32,776 nt of DNA, taken from Candidatus Nanoarchaeia archaeon. GTDB lineage: Archaea; Nanobdellota; Nanobdellia; Woesearchaeales; JACPBV01. The DNA is taken from positions 208,962 to 241,737 of the forward strand of contig JANQNH010000005.1 of NCBI GenBank assembly GCA_028279655.1, given 5' to 3'. The position numbers and the translations under genes were made by a program. Each line of letters starts with the position of its first letter. The first letter of the stretch is position 1. Below the pieces are notes generated by a model. The model did not search any database, was not told where the DNA came from, and was given only the letters and a program-made list of their open reading frames with translations. Of this stretch, positions 23,042-30,912 are shown piece by piece.

Positions 23042-23638
23042 ATGGCAGAAGAATATCTTGGTGTAAAATTTAGGACAGTATTCAACAATAAAGCTATTCT
23101 TAAGAACAAAAAAATAGCAGAGCTAATCAACTGGTGTAAGGAATTCGACAGGTGCGGATTTACCCCAAAAGCTGGAGGAGGATCTGCAGGCAACCTGAGC
23201 TTTAGGACTTCAAAAGGATTCATCATAAGCCGTACTCAGTCAGAATTCTCCAACATATCCCAGGAGGATTTTACAGAAGTTCTCAGTGTAGACATAAGCA
23301 AAAAAGAGATTTTGGTCAATGGAATTAAAGAACCTTCATCAGAGAGTTTCATGGCTGGTGAGATTTTTAGAAGGAGAAAAGATGTAAATGCAGTATTTCA
23401 TGGTCACTCTGAAGAGTTCTTAAAGTACGGCAAGAAATTAGACCTGCCTATAACAGAGAAAGAACAGCCAGGAGGATCAATAGAGCTTATGCATGAGGTT
23501 ATTAAGGTCCTGGATAACAAAAATTTTATCATATTAAAGAATCATGGTTTCATCTCCCTTGGTGATTCCATGGCGGGTGCTGGTAATTTAGCTATTAAAA
23601 GATATGCTCAACTGCAAAGAATAAAAAAGTTAAGTTAA
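23042..23638 (+). CDS. Class II aldolase (FucA/MtnB/Ald2-like)
   Basis: A 198-aa member of the zinc-dependent class II aldolase/adducin family. It shows the phosphate-binding start GGGSAGNLSFR, the SSE-type catalytic segment EPSSESFMAGEIF, the metal-binding FHGHSEEF about residue 119 and a third His in ILKNHGFISLG near residue 167. FucA-like members cleave ketose-1-phosphates to DHAP and an aldehyde; MtnB dehydratases share the fold. With mtnA close by and no mtnC- or mtnD-like gene in view, cleavage of methylthioribulose-1-phosphate or 5-deoxyribulose-1-phosphate is the best guess. The 3' end overlaps the convergent truD by 9 bp. Confidence 0.85.
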   Translation: MAEEYLGVKFRTVFNNKAILKNKKIAELINWCKEFDRCGFTPKAGGGSAGNLSFRTSKGFIISRTQSEFSNISQEDFTEVLSVDISKKEILVNGIKEPSSESFMAGEIFRRRKDVNAVFHGHSEEFLKYGKKLDLPITEKEQPGGSIELMHEVIKVLDNKNFIILKNHGFISLGDSMAGAGNLAIKRYAQLQRIKKLS

Positions 23639-24589
23639 AAGGAAATCAATAGCAACAGTAGCATAACTTCCCTTCTCTAGAAAAAAACTAAGCTTGATAG
23701 AATCATCTCCATTCTCCAGAATCCTGAGTTCATTTATCTCAGTAAATGCATCCCTATAATCTCCCTCTAAGCTCAGTTCAGGGATTGAACGATTGATAAA
23801 GCTTCGAAAATCAATCCCCTCCTTATCCATGATCTTACCTACTATACCACCAATCTGTTTATCTTCAATCTCAGTACCAAAACCAACCAAAGGTATCTTA
23901 ATATTTTTCTTGATAGAAAGATCAAGATAATCCTTTAGACTTAAATTCCACAGATAGCTTTGATAAGCATGAACATAGAGCTTGAGTAATTTCTTAGGGA
24001 TAAACCTTATTGCTCCTATAAAATCATTTCCCCTATCCTTCATAAACTCCTTGATCTCTTTTTCATAATCTATGTCAGTCTTGAGTATTAGCTCCAGTGC
24101 CTTTTTGAAATTGCCCTTAACAAGTTCCCTGCCAATATCCGAATTATATCTTGAAAACCTCTGCTCACCGAAAAAGTTAGGCATCCTCCTGTTTTTCTTT
24201 ATACCTCCATCAAAATCCCGTACAATAATCTCAAACTCATTGCCCTTTAAATCTCCTAATGAGATTGGCTTATCCAGATAACCGAAAGATCTCAGATCTA
24301 TGTCTTTCAATCCCATATCATCGATATTCTCTTCTGACATTCCCTTCAAGGAGATATACTGCTCTGTTACTGCATTCTTATCCTTTATACCTGCAAAACC
24401 AATATCCTTTAATCTAAGACCTATAACCTTAGATATCTGCTCTACAGCACGTATTGTGGTATAGTTCTTCTTCCTCAGCAAGCAGATAAGGTAGTTCCCG
24501 GTTTTCCTAAAAGATAGGCTAGTGACCTCCCTAACAAAAAAATCCTCAGCATGCTCCTTGATCTTATACATGGTATCTGAGAATAACAC
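23630..24589 (-). CDS. truD: tRNA pseudouridine(13) synthase TruD
   Basis: A 319-aa pseudouridine synthase of the TruD family, which makes pseudouridine at tRNA position 13 (archaeal/eukaryal Pus7 homologues also modify other sites). The catalytic Asp is residue 70 in FAGIKDKNAVTEQ, and the second signature PNFFGEQRFS is near residue 140. It is shorter than many archaeal homologues, with a compact TRUD insertion. GTG 24589 is chosen because AAGGA lies just upstream; ATG 24571 (MYKIKEHAEDFFV) is the alternative. It is convergent with the aldolase gene and divergent from the LsrF-like gene. Confidence 0.92.
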   Translation of the reverse strand: MLFSDTMYKIKEHAEDFFVREVTSLSFRKTGNYLICLLRKKNYTTIRAVEQISKVIGLRLKDIGFAGIKDKNAVTEQYISLKGMSEENIDDMGLKDIDLRSFGYLDKPISLGDLKGNEFEIIVRDFDGGIKKNRRMPNFFGEQRFSRYNSDIGRELVKGNFKKALELILKTDIDYEKEIKEFMKDRGNDFIGAIRFIPKKLLKLYVHAYQSYLWNLSLKDYLDLSIKKNIKIPLVGFGTEIEDKQIGGIVGKIMDKEGIDFRSFINRSIPELSLEGDYRDAFTEINELRILENGDDSIKLSFFLEKGSYATVAIDFLLT

Positions 24590-24636
24590 AAGTTCCTTTT
24601 AAAAACCTGCGGTTTTGGATTCTAAAGCTTCCCAAA

Positions 24637-24648
24637 AGTTTATAAATC
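24637..24648 (+). promoter_or_regulatory. TATA box of the LsrF-like gene
   Basis: GTTTATAAATCT gives a transcript start near 24665 and a leader of about 45 nt that carries the strong GGAGGTG site (24697-24703) 6 nt before ATG 24710. Confidence 0.6.
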
Positions 24649-24709
24649 TAAGTAGGTTTACTGTTACCATAAATCAACGTAATGCTGGAAACAATAGGAG
24701 GTGTTTTCA

Positions 24710-25486
24710 ATGAACTGGGGAATGAAAAATAGGTTATCAAGGATAATCAATCCAAAAACAGGAAGATGTGTGATGCTGGCTGTTGACCATGGTTTTTTCC
24801 AGGGTCCTACAACAGGATTAAGAAACCTTGGAAAAACAATCAATCCATTAATTCCATATGCAGATGCATTGATGATAACAAGGGGGGCTATCAGAAACTG
24901 GATACCCCCAGAGATGGATAAACCAATTATTCTGAGAGTATCAGGAGGAACTTCAATACTCAAGGAACTTTCAAACGAAAAGATAACAACAGCAATTGAA
25001 GATGCAATAAGGATCAACGCAACCGCCATTACCTGCTCTGTATTTATAGGGGGAGAGTACGAAAGACAAAGCATAGAGAACCTCGGTTATCTGGTAGATG
25101 AAGGTAGGAAGTATGGGATCCCTGTACTTTCCGTCACCGCAGTAGGTAAAGAGATGGCAAGAGACGCAAGATACCTTGGCCTGGCAAGTAGAATCTGTGT
25201 AGAGATTGGCGCAGATATCGTGAAGACCTACTTCTGCGATGAATTCGAAAAAGTGGTTGAAGCCTGCGGGAATATCCCGGTTGTTATTGCAGGAGGAAAG
25301 AAAACACCAGAAAAAGATGCTCTTGAGATGGCAAAGAACGCAATCAGCAAAGGCGCGATAGGTGTAGATATGGGCAGGAACATATTCCAATCTGACAAAC
25401 CTATCGGCATGATCAAAGCAGTAAGGGCTGTTGTCCATGAGAACAAAGAGGTAGAAGAAGCATTCAAGATATACCAAGATGGATAA
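24710..25486 (+). CDS. LsrF/DeoC-fold class I aldolase (FbaB-like)
   Basis: A 258-aa TIM-barrel aldolase. The start MNWGMKNRLSRIINPKTGR, the substrate region VMLAVDHGFFQGPTTGL, the Schiff-base Lys about residue 172 in GADIVKTYFCDEF and the phosphate-binding VIAGGKKTPEKDALEMA and GVDMGRNIFQ closely match LsrF (3-hydroxy-5-phosphonooxypentane-2,4-dione thiolase). Archaeal relatives include fructose-bisphosphate aldolase and ADH synthase of the DKFP route, so the substrate is uncertain. No lsr transporter or kinase is nearby. Neighbours handle methylthioribose phosphates and DHAP, so it may consume or make a DHAP-derived sugar phosphate. ATG 24710 is fixed by the ribosome site; the alcohol dehydrogenase follows after 38 nt. 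Confidence 0.85.
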   Translation: MNWGMKNRLSRIINPKTGRCVMLAVDHGFFQGPTTGLRNLGKTINPLIPYADALMITRGAIRNWIPPEMDKPIILRVSGGTSILKELSNEKITTAIEDAIRINATAITCSVFIGGEYERQSIENLGYLVDEGRKYGIPVLSVTAVGKEMARDARYLGLASRICVEIGADIVKTYFCDEFEKVVEACGNIPVVIAGGKKTPEKDALEMAKNAISKGAIGVDMGRNIFQSDKPIGMIKAVRAVVHENKEVEEAFKIYQDG

Positions 25487-25524
25487 AATACAGCCAAAGT
25501 TGAAAAATAGGTGATTTATAAAAG

Positions 25525-26508
25525 ATGAAAGTAGCAGTCTATCATAACAACAACGACATCAGGATAGAAGAGAGACCAAAGCCAGAGATAGGAGAAGGAG
25601 AAATCCTGGTAAAGGTAAAATCATCAGGAATATGCGGAACAGATGTGATGGAATGGTACCGTATTAAGAAAGCTCCAAGGATATTAGGACACGAGATTGC
25701 AGGAGAGATCGTAGAGTCAAAATCTAACAAATTTCAGGTAGGACAGAGAGTATTTGTATCCCACCATGTACCGTGCAATGAATGTAAATTCTGCAAAGAT
25801 AATAACCACACTGCATGTGAAACCCTTCACAAAGGGAACTATGATCCAGGAGGATTCTCAGAATTTATAAGGGTTCCCAAGATAAATGTTATCAATGGAA
25901 CATATCTCCTTCCAGAAACTATATCCTATGAAGAAGGCACTATGATTGAACCTTTTGCCTGCTGTATTAGGGGTCAAAGGATTATGGGGGTTAAACCGCA
26001 CCATACAGTTCTAATCTTAGGCTCAGGCCTTTCAGGATTGCTCAACATTAAACTGGCTAAACTGATTGGAGCTAAAGTAATAGCAACAGATATAGATCCT
26101 TATAGATTAAACAAAGCAAAGGAATACGGTGCAGATGAAGTGATTGACGTTAATACAAAAGAACCTGATGTTAAGACAGACCGCATCATAATATGTACAG
26201 GAGCACAACAGGCTGTAGATCAGGCTTTCAGATGCATTGACAAGAAAGGGATAATCTTGTTCTTTGCAATACCAAAGGATAAAATAGGGATCCCCATTGT
26301 AGATTTCTGGAGAAATGAACTCACAGTTACATCTTCTTATGGTGCAGCTCCTGTAGACCTAGAAGAATCCTTAAGCCTAATCAGGCAGGGAAAGATAGAA
26401 GTAAAGGACATGATAACTCACAAGTTGCCATTAGATAATATACAAGAAGGTTTTAAGATAGTTGCAGATGCAAAAGAGAGTTTGAAGGTGGTTATTGAGC
26501 CAAACTAA
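25525..26508 (+). CDS. Zinc-dependent medium-chain alcohol dehydrogenase
   Basis: A 327-aa MDR-family dehydrogenase. Catalytic zinc ligands are visible as Cys in [12 protein letters not shown] and GHE in [10 protein letters not shown], with the structural-zinc cysteines in [15 protein letters not shown]. The Rossmann motif GSGLSGLL is followed by ATDIDPYRL, whose acidic residue favours NAD(H). It resembles sorbitol and threonine dehydrogenases. GGTGAT precedes the ATG and the LsrF-like gene is just upstream, so they are probably an operon. In this setting it could reduce the aldehyde released by the class II aldolase (methylthioacetaldehyde or lactaldehyde). The stop overlaps the convergent MTA phosphorylase gene. 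Confidence 0.88.
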   Translation: MKVAVYHNNNDIRIEERPKPEIGEGEILVKVKSSGICGTDVMEWYRIKKAPRILGHEIAGEIVESKSNKFQVGQRVFVSHHVPCNECKFCKDNNHTACETLHKGNYDPGGFSEFIRVPKINVINGTYLLPETISYEEGTMIEPFACCIRGQRIMGVKPHHTVLILGSGLSGLLNIKLAKLIGAKVIATDIDPYRLNKAKEYGADEVIDVNTKEPDVKTDRIIICTGAQQAVDQAFRCIDKKGIILFFAIPKDKIGIPIVDFWRNELTVTSSYGAAPVDLEESLSLIRQGKIEVKDMITHKLPLDNIQEGFKIVADAKESLKVVIEPN

Positions 26509-27293
26509 CTAATCACAGCACTCTTTATATCAGTCCTACACCGACACTCAGGATTTTCCTTAATCTTTGGTATTGTCTTCAAAAACAGCTTTACAACATT
26601 CTCTGCATTCTGTTTAAAGGTCTTGAGCACCAACTGGATATCAACAGCCTCTCCTTCTTTCCAGCAGTCATAATCTGTTGACATAACAACAACCGCATAA
26701 CACAATCCTGCCTCTCTGGCCAGGACACACTCAGGAACTGTTGACATATTTATAACATCAGCCTTCCATTGCCTCCAAAGATGTGATTCTACCTTTGTAG
26801 AGAACCTTGGACCTTCTATGGTAACAACAGTCCCTTTCTCATGTACTCCTAAATCCAATTCCTTTGCAGAATAAAACAACAATTTTCTCAAGGAATTACA
26901 AAAAGGCTCTGCCATGGGTATATGACATACATGATCTTTCTCATAAAAAGTGCTCTTCCTTTTCGTAGTTCTATCGATAAACTGGTCGACAATAACAAAG
27001 TCTCCTGGTTTTATCTCCTCCTTTAAAGAACCCGCAGCACTAGAAGCAAGGATATGTGTACAACCCTGCTCCTTAAGGGCATGTATATTAGCCTGATTAG
27101 GAACATTTGTTGGCATTATGGAATGTTTCTTTCCGTGTCTGGATAGCAACACAACATCAACACCCTCTATCTTGCCTATTGTCAAAGTAGAACTGGGTTT
27201 TCCATAAGGCGTATCTACCTCAATCTCCCTAGCATTCTCAAGAATTTTCGGATCCTCTAAACCCGATCCCCCTATTATTCCTATCTTGATCAT
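26505..27293 (-). CDS. mtnP: 5'-methylthioadenosine phosphorylase
   Basis: A 262-aa purine nucleoside phosphorylase of the MTAP group that splits methylthioadenosine into adenine and methylthioribose-1-phosphate. Phosphate sites are [24 protein letters not shown] and [12 protein letters not shown]; the base and sugar pocket includes GPRFSTKVE and [16 protein letters not shown]. The TDYDCW motif is diagnostic of MTAP rather than PNP. ATG 27293 is chosen: GGGTGAT is just upstream, giving a start 1 nt after the apt stop. Cotranscription with apt makes sense because apt salvages the adenine released. Several Cys near the C terminus (NPECRCRTD) recall the disulfides of thermophilic archaeal MTAPs. 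Confidence 0.95.
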   Translation of the reverse strand: MIKIGIIGGSGLEDPKILENAREIEVDTPYGKPSSTLTIGKIEGVDVVLLSRHGKKHSIMPTNVPNQANIHALKEQGCTHILASSAAGSLKEEIKPGDFVIVDQFIDRTTKRKSTFYEKDHVCHIPMAEPFCNSLRKLLFYSAKELDLGVHEKGTVVTIEGPRFSTKVESHLWRQWKADVINMSTVPECVLAREAGLCYAVVVMSTDYDCWKEGEAVDIQLVLKTFKQNAENVVKLFLKTIPKIKENPECRCRTDIKSAVIS

Positions 27294-27294
27294 C

Positions 27295-27816
27295 TTAATC
27301 ACCCTCAAACTCCATCATTGTAAATATCTTATAGCTCTTCAGCTTCTCCTTGCCCTTTAGATCAGGAAGGTCAATTACAAAAGCGCATTCAATTATCTCC
27401 CCCCCTAATTTCTCTACCAAAGCTGTTGCAGCTGAACACGTTCCTCCAGTAGCAAGCAGATCATCAACAACAAGAACCCTGTCTCCTTTCTTTATTGCAT
27501 CTGTGTGGATCTCCATGGTATCAGGCCCATACTCCTTTTGATAAGTATATGAGGTGGTCTCAGCTGGTAGCTTCCCTTTCTTTCTTATAGGAACAAAACC
27601 AGTCCCTAGTTTATATGCAAGTACTGCTCCGAAGATAAATCCTCTGGCATCCAGCCCAACAACAACATCAACCTTCTCATCCTTATACCTTTCATATAAT
27701 TCATCACACGCCTGCCTGAAAGCCCCACCATCCTGGAGCAGAGTAGTTATATCCCTGAACATAACCCCTTCTACAGGCCAGTTAGGTATAGTCCTTATCT
27801 TAGATTTTAAGTCCAT
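27295..27816 (-). CDS. apt: Adenine phosphoribosyltransferase
   Basis: A 173-aa type I phosphoribosyltransferase that makes AMP from adenine and PRPP. The PRPP-binding loop is [14 protein letters not shown], preceded by [11 protein letters not shown] and [15 protein letters not shown]; the N-terminal [23 protein letters not shown] hood is typical of Apt. GGGGGTG lies 5 nt before ATG 27816 and a TATA-like TTATTTATATTAG lies further upstream. It is the first gene of an operon with mtnP, whose start follows directly. Confidence 0.95.
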   Translation of the reverse strand: MDLKSKIRTIPNWPVEGVMFRDITTLLQDGGAFRQACDELYERYKDEKVDVVVGLDARGFIFGAVLAYKLGTGFVPIRKKGKLPAETTSYTYQKEYGPDTMEIHTDAIKKGDRVLVVDDLLATGGTCSAATALVEKLGGEIIECAFVIDLPDLKGKEKLKSYKIFTMMEFEGD

Positions 27817-27928
27817 CTTTACACCCCCAAATTACTACAAGAATTAGATAGAAAGTACTAATATAAATAAGTTTAGTTTATTGTAAATAATGCCTATTCA
27901 GAAATTCACGTACCTCTCATTTAGGGGT

Positions 27929-28795
27929 CTATTTTTGGGACAAAGCAGAATTTACAGCCGCCTTGACTGCAGGAATGTTTGACGTTTGATAAACTTGAAT
28001 AATCTGTTCTCTATCTTGAAGTAATGGAACCAAAGCAACTCCAGCAACTTCCTGAACAACCTTGGATACTGAGTTTTCATATAATAACTTTAATTTTTCA
28101 GTTACATAGGGTAATCCTTTTTCGTCCACCTCTCTTTTTAACCGATTGACCAACCAGCATCCTGCAGTCTGTCGGTCCTCTTTTTTAACAGCAGAATCAT
28201 ATATCCTCCACAGCATAGTATCTTCAATCCTATGGTCTCTTTTGAACCATCCTCGCCCTTTTTTTGTAGCATTCCTTTCGATTCTAAATCTGGCCAAGTT
28301 ATGCATCTCTTTTGCCCAAAATTCAACTTCACTTACACCCAAAAGTTCAGCTACCCTATATCGTATCTCCCTTAGGTGGCAGTTCTCATAAAAATAGTCA
28401 AACTCCTGTCTTGCCCTAACATGATCAGAGGATTGCATGTTCCCTATTGAGTCCAACCACCTGTTAACTAAAGGAATCATCTGTTCATCAGGAACCGTTA
28501 GTCTACCTGCTTCATATCTCCCACTGTACCACTCACAACCTTCTGCATATCTTGCCAAAGCTTGCGTACACTCTTCTCTTCTAGCTGTATCTGGCTTTTC
28601 AGGGATTTCTGGAGAAACTACTTGGTCTGTTACTGCTCTAATCCTATCTTCATCAAACATGATCTGTTTTGGACTTTTCTCTTCATCGGGGATATCCGAG
28701 TAACTCCTGATAACTGCAGGTTGTCTCTGGATTACTGCATCAAGACCTTCGACTAATCTTTCAATATCCAAAATAGTCTGTCCTAGAGTTACCAT
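27929..28795 (-). CDS. Hypothetical soluble protein, 288 aa
   Basis: Not recognised. The N-terminal ~70 residues are polar and Pro-rich. The middle is helical and rich in Arg, Trp and Tyr (EVEFWAKEMHNLARFRIERN). The last ~80 residues (REVDEKGLPYVTEKLKLLYE..., VVQEVAGVALVPLLQDREQ) look like HEAT/ARM-type helical repeats. No signal peptide or membrane segment. A TATA-like ATATTTAAATAG about 25 nt before ATG 28795 suggests a leaderless, single-gene unit. Confidence 0.6.
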   Translation of the reverse strand: MVTLGQTILDIERLVEGLDAVIQRQPAVIRSYSDIPDEEKSPKQIMFDEDRIRAVTDQVVSPEIPEKPDTARREECTQALARYAEGCEWYSGRYEAGRLTVPDEQMIPLVNRWLDSIGNMQSSDHVRARQEFDYFYENCHLREIRYRVAELLGVSEVEFWAKEMHNLARFRIERNATKKGRGWFKRDHRIEDTMLWRIYDSAVKKEDRQTAGCWLVNRLKREVDEKGLPYVTEKLKLLYENSVSKVVQEVAGVALVPLLQDREQIIQVYQTSNIPAVKAAVNSALSQK

Positions 28796-28968
28796 AGTGG
28801 TAAGAAATATTGTAAACTATTTAAATATTTCCATGTTAACTACTACATAATAAAAACTTGATTGAGAATATACTAGGATACAAGTGCTAAATATCTAGTA
28901 CGAAGCATTCTTTCAATATACTCTTCTCAGGTTCATACAAAATAAACTATTTTGCTAAGGCAGCTAAC

Positions 28969-29496
28969 CTAAAGCTTGGACTTTTGTGCTTTATCGGAAA
29001 TAATAGCACTATTTCCAGAAGGATCCTCTATGATGATTTTCTGGCTCTGCCTGCCCCACATTATCTTAGAGATCTTCTTCAGCAGGTTCTTTGCCTTTTT
29101 TTTGTCAGCAGGATCATCAGCAGTATCCCTGGCAACCTCTACCTGTTTCTTAACCCTGTTAAAGATGCCCTCTATATTCGTTACATAACCGTTAGACGCA
29201 GGCCCTGGAGTGATAGTTGTTATATGGGGTATCTTGATAGTAGCTTCAGAACTCTTTACCACCCTCACCTTCATATCCTCTTCAGAGTTTATCTCAAAAG
29301 TAAATTTAGCAGGCTCTTGTTTTTCTAAAGCCTCAACATCAGCCTTATGATACTTGCAGCTGGAACAGCTCATAGAGAACAAACAAACCTTTCCAAAATA
29401 AGGAACCTCTCTTTCAGCTTCTGATAGGGTCAATGTCTTATTCATGCACATAGGGCATGTTTCCCCGGTTATCTGTTCCTCTTCTTCTTTCGTCAT
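28969..29496 (-). CDS. ZPR1-like zinc-finger protein
   Basis: A 175-aa archaeal ZPR1-type protein. The zinc finger is built from CPMC and CSSC separated by about 31 residues (TCPMCMNKTLTLSEAE ... LFSMSCSSCKYHKADV), followed by a beta-rich domain containing the family-like PHITTITPGPASNGYVTNIEGI. Eukaryotic ZPR1 chaperones translation factor eEF1A; archaeal homologues may do the same for aEF1A. The true start is ATG 29496 (MTKEEEEQ), with a TATA-like CTTAAAAATATT about 25-30 nt upstream; a longer upstream reading frame is not needed. Confidence 0.85.
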   Translation of the reverse strand: MTKEEEEQITGETCPMCMNKTLTLSEAEREVPYFGKVCLFSMSCSSCKYHKADVEALEKQEPAKFTFEINSEEDMKVRVVKSSEATIKIPHITTITPGPASNGYVTNIEGIFNRVKKQVEVARDTADDPADKKKAKNLLKKISKIMWGRQSQKIIIEDPSGNSAIISDKAQKSKL

Positions 29497-29551
29497 AACC
29501 CAGAAAGAGATGATAATATTTTTAAGGTTTACGGTTTTATAATTCAATTGA

Positions 29552-30043
29552 TTATTCCAATGCGTCAAAATCCCAATATAAGTAGAATCTTTCTTCCCTA
29601 TTCTTCTTTTTAGTCTGTACCCAATTATACTTATACAAATTATTTCCCTTACGAACAGCATATAGGGTATTAAGTGATGTTTCTGTATCCTCTGCTGCTT
29701 GCTCCAGATCAGGTGAGTAACCTTCCTCATGTAATAGCTTTGTTATATCTCCGCGTGTAAACTCAGGAGAAATCTGGCCCCTCCAAACTCTACCAGGATG
29801 AAAAACCCGACTTAGACCATAGCTCCAACCACTCCCTGTAAAATGAGACAAGTATTCTTTAATTCTCCCATAAACCTCTGATTTCTCAGGCCACGAAGAA
29901 ATAACACCTACTCTTGATCCTATTGAATTAAGTTCACTAATATCATGATGCAACTGCCGAAACTTGGAAGGTCTTCCATTAATGTCTACCATAATGACAG
30001 AAGAGAACGAATCTGGGGTTATAAATCTTTCTATTTTTACCAC
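29552..30043 (-). CDS. Hypothetical protein, 163 aa
   Basis: Not recognised. A soluble, aromatic-rich protein. The segment from residue ~92 (PEFTRGDITKLLHEEGYSPD, then EQAAEDTETSLNTLYAVRKG) reads like a winged helix, with GNNLYKYNWVQTKKK as the wing, so DNA or RNA binding is possible. The start MVKIERFITPDSF at 30043 faces the promoter region shared with the divergent 30142 gene. It lies 55 nt upstream of the ZPR1-like gene on the same strand. Confidence 0.6.
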   Translation of the reverse strand: MVKIERFITPDSFSSVIMVDINGRPSKFRQLHHDISELNSIGSRVGVISSWPEKSEVYGRIKEYLSHFTGSGWSYGLSRVFHPGRVWRGQISPEFTRGDITKLLHEEGYSPDLEQAAEDTETSLNTLYAVRKGNNLYKYNWVQTKKKNREERFYLYWDFDALE

Positions 30044-30094
30044 TATACAATAAAAATAATTTCATCAAGGATTAAACCTAACATAAACACTAGA

Positions 30095-30109
30095 AATATT
30101 TATATATTG
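30095..30109 (+). promoter_or_regulatory. Promoter for the 30142 gene
   Basis: AAATATTTATATATT is the TATA element; the perfect ribosome site GGAGGTGAT (30128-30136) stands 5 nt before ATG 30142. Confidence 0.65.
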
Positions 30110-30141
30110 GTTAGTATGAGTATGATAGGAGGTGATATGAT

Positions 30142-30369
30142 ATGCCAAAGAAAACAGTGAAGAAGAAAGACTGCAAGATGGAAGCTAGCAAGATGTGCAA
30201 TAGCAGTATGTGTAACGGAGGAGGGATCTACTGCCTTGGTTTCATTGGCGCTGCTATCTATTATATATCAACAGCCACTGGGTTTTGGATGGGTGTGCTT
30301 GGTTTCTTAAAAGCAATCATCTGGCCAGTATTTGTGGTATACGGACTCCTTAAATTCCTAGGATTATAA
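30142..30369 (+). CDS. Small membrane protein with N-terminal Cys/Lys segment, 75 aa
   Basis: Basic N terminus (MPKKTVKKKDCKMEASK), a Cys-rich patch (CNSSMCNGGGIYC) and two hydrophobic helices (YCLGFIGAAIYYISTATGFW and GVLGFLKAIIWPVFVVYGLL). It is the kind of short two-helix protein common in small archaeal and CPR genomes; no function is known. The perfect Shine-Dalgarno site suggests strong expression. Confidence 0.72.
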   Translation: MPKKTVKKKDCKMEASKMCNSSMCNGGGIYCLGFIGAAIYYISTATGFWMGVLGFLKAIIWPVFVVYGLLKFLGL

Positions 30370-30493
30370 TGTATCAATCCAAAGATTTTGGTGAATCTTA
30401 GAGAAAACAACATAGCTATGGACTCAGGAGAGATTATTGTTTGCAAAGCTAAAAATAATAATTTTGGATTATCTCACTTTTTTGACATGCATA

Positions 30494-30505
30494 ACCTTAT
30501 ATAGT
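30494..30505 (+). promoter_or_regulatory. TATA box for the 30527 gene
   Basis: CCTTATATAGTA about 27 nt before ATG 30527. A weak hairpin AAGATT-N6-AATCTT (30382-30399) after the previous gene could mark its 3' end. Confidence 0.6.
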
Positions 30506-30526
30506 AATACAGTTTCTAAACAACCT

Positions 30527-30895
30527 ATGCCAAGATATGAACGTCCAAGAAGGAATTCAAGAGTTAGTCACAAAAGGAAGAGAGACAGCTATGATGGTAG
30601 ACCTAGAAGGAAAAATTCTAGGGGCAATTCACGGGACAAAGGAGACCTCAACATGACTAGAGTTACCTGTGCTTCTTGCGGTGATAGATGTGAAGTCCCA
30701 TTCAGACCAACCACAAACAAGCCAGTCTATTGCAAGGATTGTTTCGGAAAAAAGGATGATTCAAATAGACGAGATTCCAATAGACGCGGTTCTAGAGATA
30801 ATTCTGATAGACACCAAAACAAATATTCTGAAAGAGACCTGGATATCATTAATGAAAAACTTAACAAAATAATGAAAGCCTTAGATATTCATTGA
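30527..30895 (+). CDS. Arg/Ser-rich zinc-ribbon protein, 122 aa
   Basis: The first ~45 residues are very basic and low-complexity (RPRRNSRVSHKRKRDSY, then GRPRRKNSRGNSRDKGD), suggesting RNA binding. The central zinc ribbon is TCASCGDRCEVPFRPTTNKP followed by VYCKDCF, a CxxC/CxxC form known as a recurring small domain in DPANN archaea and CPR bacteria. A second Arg/Asp/Ser-rich linker precedes a C-terminal helix (ERDLDIINEKLNKIMKALDI). Translation should start at ATG 30527 because the TATA box lies just upstream. It converges on the DEAD-box helicase gene, whose product ends in a similar RG-rich tail. Confidence 0.8.
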   Translation: MPRYERPRRNSRVSHKRKRDSYDGRPRRKNSRGNSRDKGDLNMTRVTCASCGDRCEVPFRPTTNKPVYCKDCFGKKDDSNRRDSNRRGSRDNSDRHQNKYSERDLDIINEKLNKIMKALDIH

Positions 30896-30912
30896 ATTGT
30901 CACCCTTCTAAT

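Noticed and set aside
24682-24732. 16-codon ORF overlapping the start of the LsrF-like gene
   Set aside because: It has no ribosome site of its own and merely overlaps GGAGGTG and the true start; a chance frame.
28796-28968. Possible RNA gene in the 173-bp gap
   Set aside because: I found no cloverleaf, T-loop (GGTTCGAATCC) or conserved RNA motif; only the promoter of the 27929-28795 gene is supported.
29497-29730. Longer N terminus for the ZPR1-like protein
   Set aside because: The extra 78 residues do not resemble the family and overlap the end of the upstream gene; a TATA box at leaderless spacing supports ATG 29496.
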